Shown here: one piece after another, positions 46,524-56,643 of the stretch
Layout of the letters: each line of letters opens with the position of its first letter
Position numbering within the stretch: position 1 is the first letter of the stretch
From: Heliopora coerulea
Taxonomy: Eukaryota > Cnidaria > Anthozoa > Scleralcyonacea > Helioporidae
DNA: 64,000 bases
Direction: 5' to 3'
Assembly (NCBI GenBank): GCA_030142905.1
Contig: JASJOG010000109.1
Span: forward strand, 294,001-358,000
The notes under the pieces: model-generated
Told to the model about the DNA's origin: nothing
The model's database searches: none
What the model saw: only the letters and a program-made list of their open reading frames with translations
Translations under genes and position numbers: made by a program

Positions 46524-47843
46524 TTAAAATAAAAAGAGTGGAGAAGAGCCCATGTTGGCATTAAGTGATGGATTGAGTTTGCGGATAAGCAGACTTTCTC
46601 TGACGAGAAGTTCAGAGGTGAAAGAAGAAGAGGACAAGATAGTAAAGTCATTAGGCGAGACAGGATGTCCAGTGTCACAATGATGTGACAGGATGCTAGT
46701 CGGAGGAGGATTGACTCGTTTTTTGCCAGTAAGGGCAGAAATACCCAAGTGCTCTGAGATTCGTGTGTGGAGAAGCCGACTCGTCTGGCCGACATACAAC
46801 GAACTACAACGTTGACACTTAAAGCGGTAAACGACACGAGATCTCAAAGCCTTGGGAATCCTGTCCTTAAAGACAAAAAAGTGAGACAATCGGAGGGAGG
46901 GGCGGAAAACAAAGCGAAGGTTAATGTGAGGGAAAGCACTGGAGCATAACTTCCGAATCTGAGTGCGAATTTGGAGGCTATGTTGACCAGTGTAGGGAAG
47001 GCAAAAGTAAACGATTTTCTTGGAGGCGAGGGAAACTTTGGGGGAGGGTGAGAAAATCTTATCAAGAAACCGGCGAATGCATGTGTCTGAATGAAATGGG
47101 ATAACCATTGAGTGAAAGAGTTTTCTTAAGATTTTGAAGATGCGAGTCAAAAATAAAATAGGAGGAGCAAATACTAAAATAGCGATTAAGAAGGGAAGAT
47201 ATTAATCCTGTTTTGTAAACAGACGGAATAAAACTATTGTAGTTGGTGTATAAGCCAGTGAAAGTGGGTTTATGAAAAACTGAAGTAGAGAAAGAGCCAT
47301 TGGATTGTGTTATAAGAACGTCAAGGAAGGGTAAACAGTTGTTGACTTCAGTTTCATGCGTGAAATTGATGTTAGGATGTTGACTATTCAAATAGCCGAG
47401 AAAAGGTGCAATATGATCGGGGGAAGCAAAAAGTAAAAAACAATCATCAACATATCTACGGTAATAAACGGGCTTAAAATGAGTGGGGCAGTTAGATAGC
47501 CAAGAGCGTTCATGCCAAGAAAGAAAAATATCGGCAAAAGTAGGACCCAGGGGAGAACCCATGGCAACGCCATCAGTCTGTTCAAACAAAACACCATTAA
47601 AGAAAAAATGGCAATTCTTAACTGCAAGGCTTAGAAGTTGGGTGAATTCGGAACGGGTAAAGTTCTGAAAGTGACTGGAATTATTAAATAACTTAGAAAC
47701 AATAATATCGATGGTCTCATCTAATGGAATGTTAGTGAACAGTGATTTTATGTCGAAGCTAACCATGGTTAAAGTATCAGAGTTAACGTCCAAGGCAAAA
47801 AGATCCTGAATAAAAGAGAAGGAATCGCTTACCATGTGTGTAC
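46524..47843 (-). pseudogene. PLE reverse transcriptase/GIY-YIG endonuclease, left arm (frameshifted)
   Basis: The frame 47835-47062 carries RT motifs FDIKSLFTNIP, GVAMGSPLGP and the catalytic YRRYVDD, then FLDVLI. A one-base frame change near 47085-47095 moves the rest into the frame ending at 46524. That part has FRFSFK-type linker sequence, the C-x-x-C then YVGQT (the YIG half of GIY-YIG), RISEH and the catalytic-Glu region ELLVRESLLI. The N-terminal part upstream of HMVSDSF is missing. The same frameshift is in the right arm. Not functional as it stands. Confidence 0.85.
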
Positions 47844-47844
47844 G

Positions 47845-49310
47845 ATCGGGCTCACGCCCAGGTATTTTGTATGGACTACCTAAAGTTCACAAACTTGGCG
47901 TCCCCCTTAGACCAATCCTCTCATCCATCGGTACTCACTCCTATGGTCTTGCAAAGTTTTTAGTCCCTCTTTTACGCCCTATTTCTACTGGTACACACAT
48001 GGTAAGCGATTCCTTCTCTTTTATTCAGGATCTTTTTGCCTTGGACGTTAACTCTGATACTTTAACCATGGTTAGCTTCGACATAAAATCACTGTTCACT
48101 AACATTCCATTAGATGAGACCATCGATATTATTGTTTCTAAGTTATTTAATAATTCCAGTCACTTTCAGAACTTTACCCGTTCCGAATTCACCCAACTTC
48201 TAAGCCTTGCAGTTAAGAATTGCCATTTTTTCTTTAATGGTGTTTTGTTTGAACAGACTGATGGCGTTGCCATGGGTTCTCCCCTGGGTCCTACTTTTGC
48301 CGATATTTTTCTTTCTTGGCATGAACGCTCTTGGCTATCTAACTGCCCCACTCATTTTAAGCCCGTTTATTACCGTAGATATGTTGATGATTGTTTTTTA
48401 CTTTTTGCTTCCCCCGATCATATTGCACCTTTTCTCGGCTATTTGAATAGTCAACATCCTAACATCAATTTCACGCATGAAACTGAAGTCAACAACTGTT
48501 TACCCTTCCTTGACGTTCTTATAACACGATCCAATGGCTCTTTCTCTACTTCAGTTTTTCATAAACCCACTTTCACTGGCTTATACACCAACTACAATAG
48601 TTTTATTCCGTCTGTTTACAAAACAGGATTAATATCTTCCCTTCTTAATCGCTATTTTAGTATTTGCTCCTCCTATTTTATTTTTGACTCGCATCTTCAA
48701 AATCTTAAGAAAACTCTTTCACTCAATGGTTATCCCATTTCATTCAGACACATGCATTCGCCGGTTTCTTGATAAGATTTTCTCACCCTCCCCCAAAGTT
48801 TCCCTCGCCTCCAAGAAAATCGTTTACTTTTGCCTTCCCTACACTGGTCAACATAGCCTCCAAATTCGCACTCAGATTCGGAAGTTATGCTCCAGTGCTT
48901 TCCCTCACATTAACCTTCGCTTTGTTTTCCGCCCCTCCCTCCGATTGTCTCACTTTTTTGTCTTTAAGGACAGGATTCCCAAGGCTTTGAGATCTCGTGT
49001 CGTTTACCGCTTTAAGTGTCAACGTTGTAGTTCGTTGTATGTCGGCCAGACGAGTCGGCTTCTCCACACACGAATCTCAGAGCACTTGGGTATTTCTGCC
49101 CTTACTGGCAAAAAACGAGTCAATCCTCCTCCGACTAGCATCCTGTCACATCATTGTGACACTGGACATCCTGTCTCGCCTAATGACTTTACTATCTTGT
49201 CCTCTTCTTCTTTCAACTCTGAACTTCTCGTCAGAGAAAGTCTGCTTATCCGCAAACTCAATCCATCACTTAATGCCAACATGGGCTCTTCTCCACTCTT
49301 TTTATTTTAA
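47845..49310 (+). pseudogene. PLE reverse transcriptase/GIY-YIG endonuclease, right arm (frameshifted)
   Basis: It starts inside the PLE-specific PGILYGLPKVHK motif, so it is slightly longer at the 5' end than the left arm. RT motifs FDIKSLFTNIP, GVAMGSPLGP and YVDD lie in the frame ending at 48772. After a frame change at about 48740-48750, the endonuclease part (CQRCSSLYVGQT, RISEH, ELLVRESLLI) runs to 49310. The few differences from the left arm include LITR versus LITQ and SSSFN versus SSSFT. PLE proteins reverse-transcribe RNA primed at target DNA cut by the GIY-YIG domain. Confidence 0.85.
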
Positions 49311-49447
49311 GACCTTTCGTTTCTCGACCCTTCCATTACATCTCAGTCTGCTGTTTCCTTGTGCCCTCCCCACTTCCGCTCCTACGCCAATATCTCGTTT
49401 ACTTATCATGTAATATATCATCACCTTGTAATATAGTTTTTCATTCA

Positions 49448-49488
49448 TTCTCTGAGGATGTTGCGTGTAGCAACGAAACGTTAGAAAT
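49448..49488 (+). ncRNA. Hammerhead ribozyme motif, right PLE arm
   Basis: TTCT, CTGAGGA (49452-49458), stem II GTTGC/GCAAC, GAAA (49475-49478), CGTT, AGAA. All core bases are conserved. TTCT and AGAA can pair as stem I, and ACGU gives a minimal self-complementary stem III, the arrangement described for PLE hammerheads that cleave as dimers. Confidence 0.7.
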
Positions 49489-50154
49489 AGTTAATACTAG
49501 TTATACGGCTATTACTGAATTATGACTTTCGCTCTTAATGGTTGTGATTTCAACGAAAACCAGTTAACCATTACATTTTTAGCAATAAAACGTATCTTTC
49601 GATGGTGGAGAACTTTAAACGTGGCCAGAGTAACTGAAAATCAGCAGAAATTCGATGATTTTTACCCAAGCGAAGACCAGTGCCAGTCACCTCTTTGAAG
49701 AAATGTGACTAAAGTAACAAAAGAGTTGCCGATAACATTATGTAACTTTAGCAGTTTGACAGTGACTTAACAATAAAGAGGAGATATTACCGTTTCTGTA
49801 TTCGTCTTGTCATTGTTTTTCGGATCTCGGGTTTACCAAGTGTATGTATTGGAGGTTTTATTTAAATTACTGTATTTGCCAAACAAATTCAACAATTTCC
49901 TGACTATCAATGACGATGAGCGTTTGACGAAAATAAACTTTGACTAACTCTTTTGCCGGGATCAATTACTGAATGAACCATGCAAACCCAATTTACTGCT
50001 AGATGTTGCTGATCAGAGATGATGGGTTCTGCACTCTTATAAAGGTTCAATACATGCATTTAGTTTGCACTAGTGCATGTGGTAAACTTGAGTTCACAGC
50101 CGTTTGTTGTGATTTAATATGAAGTTTTTTAAATCGTAATATTTAATAAAGTTC

Positions 50155-50192
50155 TAACGTTTCGTTGTATTAATCACAACATTATCAGAGAA
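50155..50192 (-). ncRNA. Hammerhead motif with inactivating core change (5' inverted repeat)
   Basis: Minus strand: CTGATAA (50188-50182), stem II GTTGT/ACAAC, GAAA (50163-50160), CGTTAGAA. Relative to the 3' copy, core G8 is A, which should abolish cleavage. Confidence 0.6.
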
Positions 50193-50246
50193 TAATTTAC
50201 ATAACTGCCTAAAGCCTGGTAAGCCTAAGTAAACCCATAACTGCCT

Positions 50247-51737
50247 AAAGCCTACGTTCCACTTAGTCCTACCGGTCCTCGTCCAGGTATTTTATACGGT
50301 CTTCCTAAGATACATAAACTTAGCGTTCCATTTAGACCCATTCTTTCTTCTATGCGCTCTCACTCTTTTAACATTGCTAAATTTCTTGTTTCTTTACTTC
50401 GCCCATTTTCTAATAATACTTATTCCGTGTTTGATAGCTTCTCCTTTGTTAAGGAGTTACTCGAATTACCTTTTAACACTAATGAGCTATTTATGGCCAG
50501 CTTTGACATAACATTACTTTTCACCAACATCCCGTTAGATGAAACTATTGAAATCATAATTCAAAAGGTTTTTACCAACTCCACTAAATTTCATGGTTTT
50601 TCTATTTTTGAGTTTCGAAAGTTTTTAAATTTAGCGGTAAAAAATTGCCATTTTCTGTTCTACGGCGAAGTCTACCAACAAGTTGATGGCGTTGCCATGG
50701 GTTCTTCCCTGGGACCTCTCTTTGCGAATATTTTCCTTTCTCGCTATGAGTCTGTTTGGCTTAATGATTGCCCGTCTAATTTTAAACCGTTGTTTTACCG
50801 TCGTTATGTTGACGATTGTTTCATTTTATTTCGTTCTGCCGATCACGTCATTCCGTTCCTCAATTATCTCAACTCTAGGCATTCCAAAATAAAATTTACG
50901 CATGAATTAGAAGTCAACAAATCCTTGCCGTTCTTAGATATCAATATCGTCCGTTCCAATGGTTGCTTTTCAACTAATGTTTACCGCAAACCCACTTTTA
51001 CAGGTCTTCTTACTTCCTTTGATTCCTTTATTCCGTTTTCTCACAAAAGGGGTCTGATTTTCTCTTTACTTAACCGCTGTTTCAGTATTTGTTCTACCTT
51101 CGTTATTTTTCATCCCGAACTAGAAAAACTAAAGCACATTTTTATTAACAATGGTTATCCGGTAAAACTTCTTGACAGATGTATCGCCTCCTTTCTAGAC
51201 AAAGTCTTCTCCAAATGAACTAAATTGCTTACGGCTCCCAAACGTGTTGTTTACCTCTCTTTACCATTTACTGGGCAACATTTCTCTCATATCCGAACTC
51301 AGACAAAAAAACTTTTCTCATCCGCTTTTCCTCACATCAACATCAGGTGTGTTGCTCACCCGTCGCTTAGACTTTTACATTTCTTCTCTTTTAAAGACAA
51401 GATTCCTCTACGCTTAAGATCGCATGTAGTTTATAATTTCACGTGTCGAAGCTGCGGAGCTTCGTATGTCGGAGAAACCATCCGGCACCTCCATACACGC
51501 GTATCTGACCATATGGGAATCTCACCTCTCACAGGTAAAAAGCGCACTAACCCTCCCCTCACCAGTATTCTTTCACACCACCGTGACACGGATCACCCAG
51601 TCTCCTTTGATGATTTTAAAATCCTTTCTTCCTATCCTTTTCAGTCCGAACTTCTCTTACGAGAAAGTCTACTCATTCGCAATCTTAAAACCTCTTTAAA
51701 TGCCAATATTGGCTCAGCACCACTTTTCCTTTTATAA
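50247..51737 (+). pseudogene. PLE reverse transcriptase/GIY-YIG endonuclease, one in-frame stop
   Basis: A single reading frame runs from about 50247 to 51737 and is interrupted only by TGA at 51216-51218. N-terminal RPGILYGLPKIHKL is PLE-specific. RT motifs are FDITLLFTNIP, GVAMGSSLGP, YRRYVDDCF and FLDI. Between the RT and endonuclease lies GQHFSHIRTQTKKL. The endonuclease has CRSCGASYVGET, HTRVSDH and ELLLRESLLI. The protein's N-terminus upstream of RPGIL is missing through 5' truncation. It may have been active recently, apart from the stop and the truncation. Confidence 0.85.
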
Positions 51738-51876
51738 TTTCTTCTTTACTCTTTCATGTTGTTTGTGTCCTCATACCTGTAACTTTTATTTTTAGTACGT
51801 CCTCTGATTGGTTAACGCATGAATCTTATTACACCTTGTAACTATATACTTAGGCTTTAGGCAGTTATGTAAATTA

Positions 51877-51918
51877 TTCTCTGATGATGTTGTGATTAAT
51901 ACAACGAAACGTTAGAAC
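51877..51918 (+). ncRNA. Hammerhead ribozyme (PLE 3' terminal repeat), complete core
   Basis: TTCT, CTGATGA (51881-51887), stem II GTTGT/ACAAC with loop, GAAA (51906-51909), CGTT, AGAA. This is the best preserved copy in the window: all core bases, stem I TTCT/AGAA, minimal stem III ACGU and the cleavage triplet GUU. Confidence 0.75.
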
Positions 51919-52012
51919 TTTATTAAATATTACGATTTACTTCTGTGTCCGACTCGATGGCTTTCGTAAAGATATTTTGCTGGGCTTTGATATTCCTTTT
52001 GAAGTTTTTTAA

Positions 52013-53329
52013 TATGTTTTTCACGTTTTTGATATAGTTTGAAGTTACAGCTTGATCAATATTGTTGTACTTGTACAGTAATCAAATCAGTCATGTGAAT
52101 CAATGTGAAATATGTTTGAAGCTGCTTTGTGAGTTGGAGTTGAGGGAGAACTTTTGGGTCCAAGTAAAACGAAAATTAGTTAGGTTTTTTCTTTAAAGTG
52201 TTCACAGAGCTCAATCTGCTGTATGGTAGATTCTCCTGTTGATTAAAGTCATATTTTTGCCCTTATCAAGCGCATAGCAATGTGCTACAGCAAAATTCGT
52301 TGGCTTGAGAAGGAAACAAAAGCCAACCTTTCTCATACAAAATCAGAGAAAGTTAAATTTGTCCGCTTCCAGCAACAGTAAGTACCAAAGTCTAATCTAC
52401 AGTAATATTAGATAACCTACTCAGTCACTGCATGCATTTGTGTAAGTGTTCACCTATCCCTGGAAGACCAGTAGAGTCAATTGTGGTGTAAAACTAAATA
52501 TATACCCAGGAAAACAGACATGCAAACATACCCTTGTGTAAAAACTGGAAAGCTTATGACTTCTTGAGTCAAATGAACCCTATCATCATGGTTACTAGTG
52601 GGAATCTCTAACCACTAAGCAACAGCAACTAAGGTGGTCAAGCAAAGGTTACATGTGTCAACCCATCTGTCACCTGAGAAATAGATGTTCAAACTACTGA
52701 AGTACAAAGATGAAGATCGTTAAGGAAAGGTGTTTATCAATGTGTCGTTGACCTGGCATTAGCAGTAAAATCTAGAATCCAAATCAACACGTTAACTTTA
52801 AGACAGTGAAGGCAAGTCATATACAAGAATATCTCACTGAAATACGACCACGAAAACCTCACTATGAGGTTTCATGTTAGAACTCTTCGAATAAACGGCC
52901 AAGTTCGATTTCCACATATTTCGATTCGAGTGTTCAAACACATGTACAGCATCAGCGGAAAATTTGGAGTTTAATACATCCTGGGATTTTATCAGCAACC
53001 AATGAATCAGGACTTTGGTACAACACAACACCGAAAATCGGCAAATAATAAGGGTTACTTAAAAAACATAGAAAGAAACAAATACACAAGAGTCTTTTAC
53101 AGACTCGATAAAGCTTAAACGAATTTTGAAGCAAGTATACAGACAGGTGCATTTCGCAAAATAAAGCATTTGCGAAACAAAAAAAATACCGAAAACTTAT
53201 TTATTACTTAAAATAAGATTAAGAACCTTAATTTGGTTGTTAAGTCATCTCAACCTCCCTGAAATTGGCGAAAAATGCCGTTTAACCGCTACAACTCCTA
53301 TTTGAGCCATATTGTTTGGGGCCCGGTTG
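52013..53329. other. Intergenic, no recognised gene
   Basis: Between the second PLE and a dispersed repeat. A plus-strand open stretch at 52279-52378 (ending before GTAAGT, with IRWLEKETKANLS) could be a small exon, but nothing supports a family. Confidence 0.35.
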
Positions 53330-53440
53330 GGTCCTTCCAATATGGCCGCCGCTCCTTAACTTCCGGCTTCACTTCTTGACTTGAGCCCAGTTGCTCTATC
53401 CAGTCTCATTTAGAGATCAGTGACTTTTCAGAAAGTAATT
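53330..53440 (+). repeat. Second copy of the dispersed repeat seen at 46120-46235
   Basis: CCTTCCAATATGGCCGCC, CTTCCGGCTTCACTT, CTCTATCCAGTCTCATTT and AGATCAGTG occur in this order, in opposite orientation to the first copy. Confidence 0.5.
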
Positions 53441-53989
53441 AAATCATACGATTACTTCCGCGGGCTCAAATTCCGGTCAGACTGCTGCCTGCCGTCGTCG
53501 AAAGTGAAACTAGTCAACGCAATTGCCATGGAATCCGAATCATTCAAACGTTCCCGAACGCAAACGCCTGGTCCTTGGAACACGAAAAAGGATGTGTTTA
53601 ACTGTTAAGCTGAATTATTTAATATTATTTATTCTTCAACCCTTACATCACAGCTGTTCTCCGTGGACAAGTATAGGTCAAATGATGCTTGCCAGAGGCG
53701 CCTTTAATATGCCTTCGACTCGATCACGTTCATCTGCGTCGTTCGTAATTCAGCCCAGTGGTTGCAAGTAGGGATGATTAGCTCCCCCCTTTCATCTTCA
53801 TGATTCATCTTCATCATCTTAAGTGTTTTCGGTGGCAGAGTTAGAATACGAGTTACTTACATCAGCCATAACACGAATGTCATAGACAAACTGCATGCCG
53901 GAGCGTGGTGGTCTCAAAAATTAACATTAAATAATTTAATTCCAACGATATGTGGACCGTTCATCAATCTCATTTTTTCCGAGAAATGT

Positions 53990-54345
53990 TCTCTACACTT
54001 CAAATTGGAACCAAACCCCTAACTTTCTGATGATGAGTGTGACACTCGAACCATCCGAAATTGAGAACTGAAGATTTAGTACGACATATGTGCGGCCTAT
54101 TAGGTGGACAAGCTATGTTAATAAACACCAACGTTAGTTCCATTCCCTTCTCTGTATATTAACGATACATTTTTCGATATCGATATTCTTAATCTAATAC
54201 TCGCAATGTGTTGCTACCTTTCCTTCTCTTACGTCTCTAATTAACTCAACAGCTTGTAATACAACCCCCCTGTCACTTATAGATCATATGAAAATTAACT
54301 CCTAATCAATCTAATCGGATGTCGCGTGTCGCGACGAAATGTCAG
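53990..54345 (+). mobile_element. PLE remnants: two degenerate hammerheads
   Basis: At 54027, CTGATGATGAGTGTGACACTC is followed by GAAC: stem II GAGTG/CACTC is perfect but the last core base has changed. At 54311-54345, GGATGTCGCGTGTCGCGAC is followed by GAAATGTCAGT: stem II GTCGCG/CGCGAC is perfect but the CTGANGA part is eroded. No coding remnant is recognised. Confidence 0.45.
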
Positions 54346-54475
54346 TTACTTATTCGATAAATTATGCTTTAAATTGTCAATTGTTATAGCTTTATTTCGC
54401 GTTATACGCTGGGTATTAGAATTCATTCTTTGCCCTGAGGGAAAGGAGTAATAACTATCTGATTTAAAATTATCT

Positions 54476-54585
54476 TAATAAACTCTTTCCCGGCAGTAAC
54501 AGTCTCCTATAATTTTATTCTGGCCAACGCGAGACGATTTTACTAGTCAAAGCAAGATCCTGACCCTTGCCAGGAAACGTCTTTC
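54476..54585 (-). repeat. Dispersed GACGAGTAAAATCGTC-type repeat
   Basis: In minus orientation: AAGGGTCAGGATCTTGC, GACTAGTAAAATCGTC, ending GGGAAAGAGTT. Same family as 24938-25145 and 30676-30775. Confidence 0.5.
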
Positions 54586-54944
54586 TCTTGTTTTTGTCTT
54601 TTCTTAAAAACTGGATATAAAACATTTAAGACAAAAATAATAACCGACTAATGATTAGGAAAGCAGTTTTTCTGCAGTACAGTAAAAGAAAAATAACGAA
54701 ACAATCCCCAAAACATCAGTTGTTCCATCTTGAAGATCTCAATCAATCTGTAAAGGACCTGGAACAATTTCTCCCTACCCCCGAGAAAAAAGATTCAAAA
54801 AATTTACTCAAAACGGTGACATTCAATTGGCTCTGTAATTCCACTCAACGCTATATTCTGCGCAGTTCCATTTTTTAACAGACTTCCCTAGACCTAAATC
54901 GTTGCGATTGAGGTTCCAGGCGGAAAACGAAGTCTTGTTATAAA

Positions 54945-55205
54945 TATGATTACCCGGCAAATGGCTTTAAGTATAGGCATAATGCACACATGAATATATA
55001 TAAAATCTTTAACGCTGAAGTTTCGTTATTTACTAAGTAACATCTTCAGAGTGAATATTTAAGCCATTCTACGTTGTAAATATTCACTCTGAAGATGTTA
55101 CTAAGTAAGTAAAAAAAAGTCGACATTAAAGACTTTATATATATTATGTGTGCATTACGTTTTTACTTAAAGCCATTTGCTTGGTTATCAAATCTATAAC
55201 AAGAT
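54945..55205. mobile_element. Snap-back palindrome with facing hammerhead cores
   Basis: Arms of about 115-125 bp face each other around ~55068, with ATGCACACAT, CAAATGGCTTTAAGTA and TCTTGTTATA visible in both. The minus strand of the left arm has CTGAAGA (55049-55043), stem II GTTA/TAAC and GAAA, an intact core. The right arm has CTGAAGA (55089-55095) but its GAAA has become an A run. No reverse transcriptase remains. Confidence 0.6.
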
Positions 55206-55559
55206 TTCCCTAGACCAACCGTTAGGGCCTGTGAAGGACGCAGCTCTTGCTGGCACTTCGGTCAAGAGCTTAGTTAATTAATTTTTGACGATCGCCTTGC
55301 TTTAGAGCATTATACTTAATGGTATCTCCAAGATATCTCAGGTTCCCACATTTCCAACAAATATCACGATACAATTTTGAACTTCCCTTAGAATAAGAAT
55401 AAAATTATATTGCTATACAAAGTTATCAAAGATAAGAACGCAATGACATGCAACGAGTTTAATCTTTAATAACAACAATTCGAATACATGGCTATTTTTG
55501 AAGAAACATATATAAAATTATTACATTCAGTGTATTTTAGAATTCAAATTATATTTCCG

Positions 55560-55890
55560 GTAACAGTACAAGATTAATTTAGCAATTCAATTATTCAATT
55601 TAACAATTTTTGGTAAAATTCAACTCAGTGAAAATTTTGTCAATGAATGCTTAAATATCCAAAACGTTTGAAGATTTAATGAAACCATTGCAAACTAGTA
55701 CATCGCAGCATTTCCTGGAAATTATTTTAAAGATGATGCTGCGAGAGGCAATAAAATGGCCGATAACAAATTCTAAGAAGTGCATGAAAGTATATCAAAA
55801 GTACAACTGATACATGAGGCAATCAAGAGCCATATTGATTCTGTTCTTAATGCATTACATTTACATCACGGGTTTACGGAAGAACGTTAA
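55560..55890. repeat. Third, diverged copy of the 37.9-38.4 kb repeat
   Basis: It shares AACTAGTACATC, GGTAAAATTCAACTC and TTAGCTGGCTGTA-like blocks with 38060-38420. It lies downstream of the fbxo47-like gene, as the other copies lie downstream of gene B. Confidence 0.4.
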
Positions 55891-56643
55891 GCTGGCTGTA
55901 AAATTTTATTGGTAGGTTCCACGAAACGTTCTAATGTATAGGATGCAGCATTCAGACTTTAGTGAACGAATTCTATTTGATCATAGGATTCTTGGAATGG
56001 AAGTAATGAACTGTCTAATTCAAGAATTATATGTACCCAATGGGTACTACCCATTCAACGTTTAGAGCAATTTTAAACACATGACTATTAAAAATGTAGC
56101 AACAATCAACAGCTATAGAAGTTTGTTACAAATTTTTGTTGACAACAGAATTTTTGGGTTTATTTTTAATTTTACTTTACGCTATCCAGCAGTAACATGC
56201 CCGTCATTTTGGCCAGATTATGAACAGAGTTTGAGTATATTTCCAGGAGGTCTGTGCTGTTATCTGCTGTAAAGTAAAAGAGCGAAATCCATATTCATAT
56301 GAGAATCTGCTTCTTATTCAATTCTTATTCTTTTAAATCTACTTTCAATCTCTGTTTTTAACTAAATACTACCAACGCCAACAAAGAAGCAGGTATCCGT
56401 CCTTTCATATTGTGCACAAGATATTGCCTCCCAATTTTCACCACACCTGCGTGGCAATGCCTGGCACAATATATGAAACCTATATGAAATTTTGACGAGT
56501 TTTAGCTGATTTAGATAGATGCAAAGGTTTCTCATTCCGCCACCCTCACACAATCTGCCCTTGTTTATGAAGGAGAATTAAATTTACTGAAAAAAAGGTC
56601 AAGTAATTGTCCAACAAACTATAGTTAGTAATCATATACTTAC

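Larger units (their letters stand above)
46252..49487. mobile_element. Inverted (head-to-head) dimer of a Penelope-like retroelement with 13-bp TSD
   Basis: Arms 46351-47843 and 47991-49483 (1,493 bp each) are near-perfect inverted copies around a 147-bp spacer. The whole unit is flanked by direct 13-bp repeats TAGTTAATACTAG at 46239-46251 and 49488-49500, so it integrated as one piece. Each arm carries PLE reverse transcriptase, GIY-YIG endonuclease and a terminal hammerhead. Only the left end has the extra 3' tail (46252-46350, with TTGCTGGGCTTT on the minus strand, shared with the element at 50-52 kb). Both arms are 5'-truncated near the spacer. Confidence 0.9.
50133..51999 (+). mobile_element. 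Penelope-like retroelement with inverted hammerhead-bearing terminal repeats and 13-bp TSD
   Basis: Direct repeats TGAAGTTTTTTAA at 50120-50132 and 52000-52012 bound the element. The 5' end is an inverted copy (50131-50217) of the 3' terminal region (51852-51938), including the hammerhead. A 61-bp tail follows the 3' copy only. A 17-bp repeat ATAACTGCCTAAAGCCT occurs twice at the 5' junction (50201 and 50237). This is the same organisation as the dimer at 46-49 kb but with an 87-bp inverted arm. It is diverged from that family. Confidence 0.85.

Noticed and set aside
52240..52400. Small plus-strand exon ending at GTAAGT
   Set aside because: Single short open stretch without homology or partner exons.
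54651..54878. Plus-strand open frame of 75 codons with a charged segment
   Set aside because: No family recognised, flanked by PLE remnants; insufficient evidence for a gene.
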